This document shows positions 7,498-16,200 of a stretch of 24,203 nt of DNA, piece after piece. The stretch is from a virus: the IMG/VR virus record IMGVR_UViG_3300009001_000094, positions 1 to 24,203 of that record, one strand, 5' to 3'. Both the position numbers and the translations under genes were made by a program. Each line of letters opens with the position of its first letter. Position 1 is the stretch's first letter. Under the pieces are notes generated by a model that did no database searches, was not told where the DNA came from, and saw only the letters and a list, made by a program, of their open reading frames with translations.

Positions 7498-10400
7498 TGG
7501 CACACACTGTCCCTACTAATTTAGGATATGTTGCATCCATAAATGTTACTAATGGCGGCACCGGTTACGCTTCAAATCCTACAATTACTATAGATGCACC
7601 CACACTTCCGGACGGGGTACAAGCTACAGCAACTGCTACCGTTGTTAATGGTGTAATCACTAATATCAATGTACAAGAAGCTGGAAGCGGTTATGATGTA
7701 AATTTAACCAGTATTGGTATTACTATAGGCGCTCCTGCAAATGGAGATACTGCAACAGCAACCGTTACTTTAGGTTATTATTACGGCACTGCTGAGCCTT
7801 ACGATACAAAATATAAAAACCTTTCAAAATATTCTCTCCCTGAATTTATTAGATACGATTATGATACGTTTAAAACTTTTGTAGAAAATTATTTTGATTA
7901 TATGGATCAGACCGGAAATCCCGGTAATATTCTTTTTAACTCCAAATATTTTGATATAGATGATTTAACCGCTATTGAATTAAATAAGAAAGCTTTAGAA
8001 ATAGCACAAGATTTTCCTCGTATTCTTGCAGTAGATTCTAAAATACTGTTTAAACATATTAAAACTTTGTATGAAGCAAAAGGTTCTGAAAGAGCTATTA
8101 AGGCATACTTTAAACTAGTATATGACGAAGATGTTACAATCGAATACCCAACAACAAATTTGTTGAGAACTAGCGACGGCACATGGCGTCAAAGAAATTC
8201 AGTTAGAGCAATAGAAGGGTATAACGGATACGAACCTACTAATTTAGATAGTAAAGAAATAGATATCTGTTATTATTCTACGGAAAATTTTTATTATACT
8301 ACGCCATCTCAAGTATCAGTTTTAACAGGTTCTTGGACTAGCTCTATACTTTCTACTACTGTAACAGCTCCCGGATTAAATGGTTCAGCACTTACTGAAG
8401 TTTCTATAGGACAAGAATTAAGAGATTCAAATGGAGCCGTAATAGGAACAGTAGTATCTATTACAGATGATGATAATATTGAATTAGATATTCCGGCTCT
8501 AATAAATCTAACAACAGCTACTATATCTGCTTATACACAGGTAGTACGAGCATCAAATACAATCATAAAGAAAATTCAGGCAAAAGTAGAAAATACTATT
8601 AAGGTTGGTAACACTCAGGTATTAAATAATTTGGGTGCAGTAACTACACCACAGTCTTATGAATTATTTTTAGGAAATTTTTCAACAGCTATAACTAGCA
8701 TACCAGGCCCCGGTGATGCGGCAACCGGTACTCTTAATATTGAAGATGGTGTTCTTAGCACTGTCATTCCACAAACAGCAACAGCAACCGATGCTGGAAG
8801 AGCAAGTGGATTATATTCGGTATCAACATTTACAACTTCAGGCTCAGGATCCGGAGCAATTATTACAGTAGAGGTATCAGGTACTGGTCTAGCAACCATT
8901 CCTTTTGGTGGGTTATATAACAAAGGTAAAGACTTTGCTGTCAATGATACTATAACAATAGCATCAGCTGACATTGGCGGTGGCACTACTGATCTAGTTT
9001 TAGATGTGACTGCTATTAATGACGGTGTAATTAAATCTGTAACCATGACCAATACTGGTTTTGGATATATTGCTGCGCCAGCAGGCACAATTACTGACAC
9101 GACTGGTACGGGAGCAGATGTTGTTCCTTATGTTGAGAATGGAAACGTATTGTCCTGTACTATAAACAGAGGCGGTTCTGGTTATAGTAACAATGCAACC
9201 ATTTCTTTCGACACAACTGGGTTAGAGACCTTTATTGTACTTAGAGATGAGTTACCTCAACAAGCAAACCAAAAAGCAGTCTTAAAAAGAATAGCAAAAA
9301 GTATTTCAGCTGCTGTTCCTAGAAGCGGTATAGCAACCATAGATTCTTTATCGGCTGCTGATGCAAGTAGAGCAGCCGGCACATATACAATAACTTCTTC
9401 TGATTGGACTTCAGACGGTACTGGCGCAAACGCAGAGTTTACTGTTACAATAGACGGAACAGGAGCGGCTGCTGTTACTATAGATACTGCCGGCAATGAT
9501 TTTATTGTAGGTGAAACTATTACTATTGCAGATTCAGATCTTGGCGGAGGCGGAGCTGATGATGTTAGTTTTGATGTAGCCACACACACCACAACAGATT
9601 GGGGATTTAAAGAAGGTCAATCATATAGAGTTAAGGAAGGTTCTACACAAGGAACTATTATTAGAGTACAGAATTTAAATAACAATAAGGTACCCACATC
9701 ATGGACCATTGTGTCTCCGGGTGAAGGTTGGTCTTCTGCTACTGTGGACAATACACTAACATCTAGTATAGGTGAAAAAGTAGATGTAACAGTAACTACC
9801 GGTTATTATTACAATTATGTTGGAGAGTTTATAGGAACTAGAGGCCAGCTTTCTACAAAAAATGTTCTTAATGATAATAGAAGAAATCAAATCTATTCAT
9901 ACATCATCAGATCAGGCCTTTCACAAAACATTTGGAATGCTGGTTTTAGAAAACATATGCACCCTGCAGGTAAAGAAGTATTTGGTGATATTGTATCTAG
10001 CTCTTCTATTTTAACTGATATAAGATATACTGTACCTGAAGGTCTTAGTATTTACAAGTTTATTACTGAGGACTTTACACTTGCTAATGACATATTAACC
10101 ATACGTTACGAAAAGGTCTTAGAAGATACTGTTGTTGCGACAGAATTATTAAGTGTTACATACTTTAAAGATTTTGAAGAAGAAGTAACAGCAGAAGAAG
10201 GGTGCAGTCCTCTATATGTAGATACTGGTTATTGGTATGGATCATATGCAGGATCGTGTAACGTATATTTTGATGTTGTTAAACCCATAGAAGAACCTTT
10301 AACAGCATCAGAAACTTTTGTCCAGATTATGACTTGGACCAGAAGTTTTAATGAACCATTGACCGTAACGGAAAATGTTGATATAGTAAATGTAATACCC

Positions 10401-10763
10401 GGATTAACACTATCAGACAGTGTTTCAACATCCGAATTTTTTGAATATTCTCGTACTTTAGAAGATATTGTTTATACAGACGATTCTACTGATTTTACTA
10501 TAGGTAGTTTTAAAAATATAAGCAATAATGTCAATAGCACTGAAGATTTAATTATAAATATACTGAAAGAAACAGAAACAGCAGAAACAGCAACCACAAC
10601 AGATGTTCTTGTTTCTGTTATAACGTGGAATAGAGATTTTACAGATAGCACTTCAGGTGTCTCAGATGCTGGAATAATTATAGCAGGACAAAATTATGTA
10701 GACCCATCATATTTGGCCACACCTGACCAATATATTACTGGGGGAACATTAGCAACATTTTAA
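7497..10763 (+). CDS. Large baseplate wedge/virion protein in the gp7 position
   Basis: This protein of 1088 residues lies between gp6 and gp8, where T4 carries gp7 (1032 residues), but sequence similarity to T4 gp7 is not obvious to me. Residues 17-92 hold two Gly-Gly/Gly-Ser-x-Gly-Tyr hairpins. Residues 113-217 are helical (LPEFIRYDYDTFKTFVENYF, then DFPRILAVDSKILFKHI and LYEAKGSERAIKAYFKLVYD), a segment widespread in marine T4-like and giant phage structural proteins. Residues 273-337 form a Trp-centred beta module shared with gp8 and the 2450-residue protein. Residues 434-507 and 623-696 are two copies of one module. Residues 929-1063 are short degenerate repeats. The start overlaps the gp6 stop. 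A role as outer wedge scaffold is inferred from position; it could also be a tail-fibre attachment protein. Confidence 0.78.
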   Translation: MAHTVPTNLGYVASINVTNGGTGYASNPTITIDAPTLPDGVQATATATVVNGVITNINVQEAGSGYDVNLTSIGITIGAPANGDTATATVTLGYYYGTAEPYDTKYKNLSKYSLPEFIRYDYDTFKTFVENYFDYMDQTGNPGNILFNSKYFDIDDLTAIELNKKALEIAQDFPRILAVDSKILFKHIKTLYEAKGSERAIKAYFKLVYDEDVTIEYPTTNLLRTSDGTWRQRNSVRAIEGYNGYEPTNLDSKEIDICYYSTENFYYTTPSQVSVLTGSWTSSILSTTVTAPGLNGSALTEVSIGQELRDSNGAVIGTVVSITDDDNIELDIPALINLTTATISAYTQVVRASNTIIKKIQAKVENTIKVGNTQVLNNLGAVTTPQSYELFLGNFSTAITSIPGPGDAATGTLNIEDGVLSTVIPQTATATDAGRASGLYSVSTFTTSGSGSGAIITVEVSGTGLATIPFGGLYNKGKDFAVNDTITIASADIGGGTTDLVLDVTAINDGVIKSVTMTNTGFGYIAAPAGTITDTTGTGADVVPYVENGNVLSCTINRGGSGYSNNATISFDTTGLETFIVLRDELPQQANQKAVLKRIAKSISAAVPRSGIATIDSLSAADASRAAGTYTITSSDWTSDGTGANAEFTVTIDGTGAAAVTIDTAGNDFIVGETITIADSDLGGGGADDVSFDVATHTTTDWGFKEGQSYRVKEGSTQGTIIRVQNLNNNKVPTSWTIVSPGEGWSSATVDNTLTSSIGEKVDVTVTTGYYYNYVGEFIGTRGQLSTKNVLNDNRRNQIYSYIIRSGLSQNIWNAGFRKHMHPAGKEVFGDIVSSSSILTDIRYTVPEGLSIYKFITEDFTLANDILTIRYEKVLEDTVVATELLSVTYFKDFEEEVTAEEGCSPLYVDTGYWYGSYAGSCNVYFDVVKPIEEPLTASETFVQIMTWTRSFNEPLTVTENVDIVNVIPGLTLSDSVSTSEFFEYSRTLEDIVYTDDSTDFTIGSFKNISNNVNSTEDLIINILKETETAETATTTDVLVSVITWNRDFTDSTSGVSDAGIIIAGQNYVDPSYLATPDQYITGGTLATF
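8313..8507 (+). repeat. Shared Trp-centred beta module, copy A (gp7-position protein)
   Basis: Residues 273-337 contain LTGSW, then IGQELRDSNGAVIGTVVSIT and DDDNIELDIP. The same order of motifs occurs in gp8 (12064-12261) and in the 2450-residue protein (15401-15612). Copy A diverges most in the stretch after Trp280. Confidence 0.7.
8796..9017 (+). repeat. Internal duplicated ~70-residue module, copy 1
   Basis: Residues 434-507. Begins RASGLYS, includes GSGSGA, VSGTG and DFAVNDTITIASADIGGG, and ends VLDV. It pairs with 9363-9584; the first Arg and final Asp are 68 residues apart in both copies. Confidence 0.75.
9363..9584 (+). repeat. Internal duplicated ~70-residue module, copy 2
   Basis: Residues 623-696. 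Begins RAAGTYT, includes DGTGAN, IDGTG and DFIVGETITIADSDLGGG, and ends SFDV. Between the copies lie two Gly-x-Gly-Tyr hairpins and a short region with LRDELPQQANQKAVLKR. Confidence 0.75.
10281..10685 (+). repeat. Degenerate ~19-residue tandem repeats at the C-terminus of the gp7-position protein
   Basis: About seven units in residues 929-1063, each built on (hydrophobic)-x-E/D-x-L/V-T/S-x-T/S-E/D, as in IEEPLTASET, FNEPLTVTEN, LTLSDSVSTSE, LEDIVYTDDS and FTDSTSGVSD, usually followed by a hydrophobic strand and sometimes Thr/Asn-Trp-(Thr/Asn)-Arg. Units diverge strongly, and the DNA copies are not alignable by eye. Confidence 0.6.
10553..10560 (+). promoter_or_regulatory. TATAAATA late-promoter-like sequence within the gp7-position gene
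   Basis: Exact TATAAATA, 229 bases before the ATG of the 150-residue gene. It lies inside coding sequence (it encodes Ile-Ile-Asn) and could be chance in A+T-rich DNA. Confidence 0.22.
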
Positions 10764-10789
10764 TACAAAATAAAATTTGGAGATAAACA

Positions 10790-11242
10790 ATGTTTAATAA
10801 AGACACAATGAAAGCGACAGGTATGGTGGATATTGTTATCCGCGATGCCGATGGTCGTATTAAAGATGAGCGCCATGTACCTAACTTGGTCGTTGATACT
10901 GGTTTAGATTTTATCGCATCTCGCATGAAAGATGCAACTGCCACTGCTATGTCGCATATGGAAGTTGGTGAAGGTACTACTGCAGCAGCTAGTGGTGACA
11001 CTGCACTTGAAACACCTTTTGGCACACCTGCTATTGTTGCATTAACATCAACAACAGTTACTAACAATGCTGTAGCATATGTTGCTACTTTTGGTGCTGG
11101 CGATGGCACGGGCGCTCTTACAGAAGCAGGCATTTTTAATGCTGCTTCAGCCGGGGATATGCTTTGTCGTACTGTGTTTTCAGTAATTAACAAAGGCGCT
11201 GCAGACAGCATGACAATCACCTGGACAATTACTATTTCTTAA
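10790..11242 (+). CDS. Small structural-type protein between gp7-position gene and gp8
   Basis: This protein has 150 residues. The N-terminal MVDIVIRDADGRIKDERHVP leads to NLVVDTGLDFIASRM, followed by a Gly/Thr-rich segment (VGEGTTAAASGDTALETP) and a C-terminal strand pair with LTEAGIFNAASAGDMLCRTV and INKGAADSMTITWTITI. I recall similar proteins in many tailed phages, usually annotated as virion or tail-fibre-related, with no proven function. The start has GGAG seven bases upstream. All five Arg codons are CGC or CGT, whereas the flanking genes mainly use AGA, and the gene looks richer in G+C. This suggests later acquisition or selection for high expression. T4 has no equivalent at this point in its baseplate operon. 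Confidence 0.8.
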   Translation: MFNKDTMKATGMVDIVIRDADGRIKDERHVPNLVVDTGLDFIASRMKDATATAMSHMEVGEGTTAAASGDTALETPFGTPAIVALTSTTVTNNAVAYVATFGAGDGTGALTEAGIFNAASAGDMLCRTVFSVINKGAADSMTITWTITIS

Positions 11243-11253
11243 TAGGCAGATAG

Positions 11254-13227
11254 ATGGCACTTCTTCTAACAAGATTGGGTAAAGTAGAATTAGCTCGTAC
11301 TTATTTTAGAGATATAAAAAATAATCACGATCTATACTACTTTACCTTTGGTAAAACAGATGAGTGGGCGGATGAATCTAATCCAGATACTCCTGTGGAT
11401 AGCACCAAAGATATAACCGCCTTTCGTAAAAACATGATGTTTATACAAAGAATAACAGGCACCAATGTATGTCATCTTGTTAGAAGAATTAATTGGACAA
11501 GTGGAACAACATACGATAGATATGATGATGTTTATTATTCAAGTCAAGCAGCAACCGAAAAATCTTGGCAAACAGCCACACACCTAGGTGATGCTAACTT
11601 TTATGTAATGACGGTAGATTACAATATCTACAAATGCTTGGATAATAGAAATGAATCTGGAATTGTAGTACCTAGTACAGATCCGCCCACTACAACAGGT
11701 TTGGAAATTGAAATTACAGGTGATAATTATAAATGGAAATACATGGGTACTGTTTCAGAAGGAGACAGAACTAGATTCTTAGATGATAATTGGATACCTG
11801 TAAGAAAAGTAGCGGGTTCAGCTGACGATACATTCGATATAACAGGAGAAATTGATGATGTTACGGTTGTTGACGGCGGCACGGGTTACAGCAGTGGGCT
11901 GGTAATCGTTGTACAGGGTGACGGTTCGGGTGTAGCAGCAGCATCAGCTTCTTTGAATAGTAGTACAGGAGCAATAGAAACAGTAACGCTAACATCTTCA
12001 CAAACAACAGAAGCAGGTTCTGGCCAAGGATATTCTTTTGCAATATTAACACTTTTGGACAACATTAGTCTTGCCGGAACTTGGAGTTATGACACTTCTA
12101 GCAACATATTAACAGGTGTCAATGGAGATGCTACAACAGCAACTTCTCCTTCTACCGTGGGTAGAATAATAAAAGACGAAAACAGACAGGTTGTGGGTGT
12201 AGTAGCAAATGTTGTAGACGACAATACTATTCAATTAGCAGCCAATGCTGTAGTTTCATATAGAGACCCCAATACAAATGCGTTGTTGACCAGTGTTACG
12301 GGTAAAACTCTTTCTTCAGACCACGGCGGAAATGATGCTGAATTGAAAGTAAACTTAGCAGACCCTGACAGTGTACTGACTCTTGCACAAAAAGCTGTTG
12401 AGGATGAATCATCTAATATTGCAGGACAAATTGATAGGATTGAAGTAATAGACGCCGGCAGTGGTTTTGCCCAGGGTGATACTTTAGTTAGTATCTCCGG
12501 AGACGGACAAGACGCTACGGCTGTTGCTGTTATTGATGCCAATGGTGGGGTAAGTAAAATTATAGTAAATACTCAAGGTACTGGGTATACATATGCTGAT
12601 GTGACAGTTTATTCTAGTTCTGACCCTACTAATTTTGTATACGGCAGGGCTGTCATAGGTCCTATTTTAGGACACGGAAACAATATGGTAAGAGAGTTAT
12701 TTTCAACATCATTGGCTCTATCAATATCATTATCAGATCCCACTAATGATGATTTGATTTTGAATAATGATTTTAGACAAATTGGACTGGGTAAAAATTT
12801 CTTAGATCTTAGTGGAAATGTTTTTACTTCTACTACAGGAAGAACAACATACAAAGTAGAATTAGCAAACGCTACAGAATATGCTAAGTGGTCATCATTA
12901 GATTTAACAACAGATGATACACTAACTGGCACCAATAACATAGTAACTATGGGTTCTGGTGGAACAGCTAGGGTTGTTCAGGTTTTAGAGGATGGTAATG
13001 GTTACTATCTTTATTTACAAGCTATAACAGCTACCGATATAGCCACAACAGCTCCTTTTGATGATATAATAGGTAGTGCAGATACTACTACCGGTAGCGG
13101 TATAAATAGTGTGACTGCTCCTGAGTTTAGTTATAAAACAGGAGAGATTGTCTATATGGAAAACAGAGGCGGTATCAGCAGACAAGCTGACCAGGCAGAA
13201 GTAATTAAGACATTTATAACATTCTAA
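11254..13227 (+). CDS. 8: Baseplate wedge protein gp8 with large internal insertion
   Basis: This protein of 657 residues is about twice T4 gp8 (334). gp8 is a dimer on the outer wedge that joins gp7 and gp10 to the rest. The N-terminal ~190 residues are gp8-like: VELARTYFRDIKNNHDLYYF, then TFGKTDEWADE, AFRKNMMFIQRI, DYNIYKCLDN and YKWKYMGTVSE. The C-terminus is also typical (GEIVYMENRGGISRQADQAE followed by a Phe-rich end). Residues ~200-460 are extra: Gly-x-Gly-Tyr/Phe hairpin modules at 201-268 and 392-455 flank a Trp module (271-336) that is also found in the proteins on either side. The ATG follows the upstream stop by 11 bases. The identification is safe; the insertion boundaries are estimates. 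Confidence 0.9.
   Translation: MALLLTRLGKVELARTYFRDIKNNHDLYYFTFGKTDEWADESNPDTPVDSTKDITAFRKNMMFIQRITGTNVCHLVRRINWTSGTTYDRYDDVYYSSQAATEKSWQTATHLGDANFYVMTVDYNIYKCLDNRNESGIVVPSTDPPTTTGLEIEITGDNYKWKYMGTVSEGDRTRFLDDNWIPVRKVAGSADDTFDITGEIDDVTVVDGGTGYSSGLVIVVQGDGSGVAAASASLNSSTGAIETVTLTSSQTTEAGSGQGYSFAILTLLDNISLAGTWSYDTSSNILTGVNGDATTATSPSTVGRIIKDENRQVVGVVANVVDDNTIQLAANAVVSYRDPNTNALLTSVTGKTLSSDHGGNDAELKVNLADPDSVLTLAQKAVEDESSNIAGQIDRIEVIDAGSGFAQGDTLVSISGDGQDATAVAVIDANGGVSKIIVNTQGTGYTYADVTVYSSSDPTNFVYGRAVIGPILGHGNNMVRELFSTSLALSISLSDPTNDDLILNNDFRQIGLGKNFLDLSGNVFTSTTGRTTYKVELANATEYAKWSSLDLTTDDTLTGTNNIVTMGSGGTARVVQVLEDGNGYYLYLQAITATDIATTAPFDDIIGSADTTTGSGINSVTAPEFSYKTGEIVYMENRGGISRQADQAEVIKTFITF
12064..12261 (+). 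repeat. Shared Trp-centred beta module, copy B (gp8 insertion)
   Basis: Residues 271-336: LAGTWSYDTSSNILTG, then VGRIIKDENRQVVGVV and VVDDNTIQLAANAVV. It aligns by eye with 15401-15612 over nearly the whole length. Confidence 0.75.
13101..13108 (+). promoter_or_regulatory. TATAAATA late-promoter-like sequence before the 2450-residue gene
   Basis: Exact T4 late promoter core near the end of gp8, 132 bases before the ATG at 13241. It overlaps codons for Gly-Ile-Asn. A separate late transcript for a large gene is plausible, but the site could be chance. Confidence 0.32.
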
Positions 13228-13240
13228 GGTATTAAAAAAA

Positions 13241-16200
13241 ATGGCACTCAACTTATCAACTTCACCCTATTATGACGATTTTGACGCGACAAAAAATTAC
13301 TCTAGGGTTTTGTTCAAACCAGGCGTTGCTGTACAAGCAAGAGAGCTAACACAGCTCCAAACTATACTGCAAGATCAGCTTTCTCTGATTTCTGGGTATA
13401 CGCTAAAAGAAGGCGCGATAATTTCTGGGTGTGAAGAAAAGCAAACGGCCGTACCTTATATAAAAATTGATGATACTGATGCCGCTACACAAACAGTAGC
13501 AGACAGCGATCTTCCAAATTTTATTGGAGAAACAGTAGTAGGTTCACAAACAGGACTTAAAGCAACAATCGTAGACACTCGTCCTGGTAGAGAAAACGCA
13601 CATCCAGATTCAAAAACTTTATATCTATCTTATGAAAACGGTGGCGGTGCTACTAATACAGCACTAAGTGGTTTTGTAAATAATCCTGACGATCCCAACT
13701 ATGATGCTGAAGTGCTCGCACATTTTAAAGCAGGAGAAACACTTACTGTAACTTCACCCGGTGTTTGGAAAGGAAGAACATTTGTAGTTAATACTTTTGT
13801 TTCTTCACCCGAAACAATGGCAGACAGATATTATGGTTACGCACATAGAATTGCGTTGTCAGATGGTTTGCTTTATGTTAAAGGACAATTTGTAAGAACT
13901 GGTAAAATAGGTTGTTATGTTGACAAATTCAACCCAGCAGTAGCTAGAAAAATAGGATTCTTAGTAACAGAATCTATTGTACAGTCAGATGACGATGCTA
14001 CACTTTTGGATCCTGCATCCGGTACATACAACGAAAACGCACCCGGTGCTGATAGATATAAAATTTCAGTAGCTCTCAAATCATACGCTTTAGATGCTGC
14101 AATACCGGACAACTTTTTTGGATATGGTTTATATGAGAGAGGACGTTTCAGTAGAAACAAAATTAAAAACGATCCTCTAGCCAAAATAGGCGACCAAATA
14201 GCAAAAAGAGCATATGCCGCTAATGGTAACTATATTGTTAACGGTTTTTATACTACTGTCAGAGAACACTTAGATGATGGAAATGGTAATGGAGGTTTGT
14301 TTACTAAATCTTCAAATCCTCTTACAGTAAGAGATCTTTTAGGCGATCCTTCTAAACTAGTAGCAGAAATCACTCCCGGTAAATGTAATGTAGGCGGATA
14401 TTTAAGAACACTACAGGCTAAAAAATTAATTGGATTTGATAAACCCACAGCCACAACATCTACTACAAAAGAGATTACAACTGCTTACGGAAACTATGTT
14501 ATTGTTGATGAGCTAGCTGGCAACTGGAACCTAGGTTCTATTGATGCTGGTGCTGATGGAATCATTGATTTATATGACACAGCAACAAATGCTAGTACCG
14601 GAAGTAAATCTGGATCAACGGTTGCAGGTAATAAAATAGGTGAAGCTAAGGTAAGGCAAATAATATATCATAGCGGTACTATTGGTACTGCAAGCTGTCA
14701 GTACAAAATGTATCTTTATGATATAAAAATGACAGGCACCACTTCATCTACTGAAAATTTTAAAGATGTGAGAACCTTTTATTATAATAATGGATCAGAG
14801 GATGCTTTTGCGGATCCTGTTTTGAATAGTGGCGGCAATGCTGAAATTTTAGATCCTGATTATAATAAACTCCTTTGGAAACTGCCTAGATCGTTTATCA
14901 AAACATTAAATACAGACGGCACCTTTTCAGGAACACCTAACATTAAATTTACATACATGGCAGAAATTTCCGGTCTTACACCGGCTGCTTTGCCTTCAGG
15001 TGCCTTTAATATAGTTCCTCCTGTATCAGGAGATACTTTTCCATGGTATAACGGAAGTGCAGATTCAAATCTAATACTAGTAGCAACAAGTAATTTTACC
15101 TCTGCTTCTCTTGGTTCAGTAGTAGTTGGACAAATCATAGACGGTGATAGTGTAAAACAAACATCTACTTCAAACTCTATTGCAATAGATATTGGTAATG
15201 TAACATCCGGAACTCCGGAGTTTAAAGCATATGCTTTGACTAAGACTTCAATATCTTCTGTTAAGGGAAATGTAAAAGAAGCTGTAAAAAATGAATTAGT
15301 AAAAATTAATACTTCTACACATTTAAATTCTACTTTGGGTGTTTACAGTTTAGGTTTTCCTGACGTATATAAACTAAATTCTGTTACTGCATATGATGGA
15401 GTAACCTTAACAGGCACTTGGACATACGCTACAAACAGCACAGCGCTAACAGGTTCTGGTGGTGCAGCAACTACCGAACTAGGTGTTGGTGTTTTGGTTG
15501 TAGATTCTAATGGAAACGAAGTAGGTACAGTATCATCTATAACTGATGATGATAATGTTGTTTTGACTTCAAATGCTACTGTTGCTGGCACAGGCGCAAC
15601 AGTTAAAGGGGCATTTATTACTTCAGACGGCAAAGACGTAACAAAAGATTTCTACTTAATTACAAACCAAAAAGACAGTTCATATGGTTTGGCATCTATT
15701 AGACAAAACATTAATAGCTCTTTGGATTTAACTACTTGGAAATATTTGTTAATAGAATTTTCAAGGTTTAGAAGAGCGAGTACCACAGACTACAACTTTA
15801 CCACTGTAGATTCATATAGTAAGCCAGCAAACGAAACAGACGCCACTGCAAGTGATGAAGTATATTTTCAGGAAATTCCTTTATATGAATCTTCTAAATA
15901 TGGTACTGTTGACCTAAGAGATGCTATAGATTTCAGACCTTTTGCTACGGCAACAGCAACAGCATCCTCAGGTTCTTTGTTGAACGCTTCAACCAATCCT
16001 AGTAATGTAGAAACAATTAACTTTACTAATGTTAAGTTTCCTTCACCGAGTGACACATTTAGTACAGATATAACTTCATATTTGCCACAAGGGTTTCGCT
16101 GTGTAGTAGACAATGAGGGAGACATATCTATTAGCGCCTCTCCGGCAGCAACTAAAGTAGATGTAGCGGTTCCTGACAATGATACTTCTATGACAATAGC

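Noticed and set aside
8657-9100. 147-residue open frame on the - strand
   Set aside because: Antisense to the repeat-rich gp7-position gene; composition is the shadow of Thr/Gly/Val codons.
10735-11220. 161-residue open frame on the - strand
   Set aside because: It lies opposite the 150-residue gene and its low-complexity Ala/Val/Ser protein mirrors the + strand codons; no ribosome site or family resemblance.
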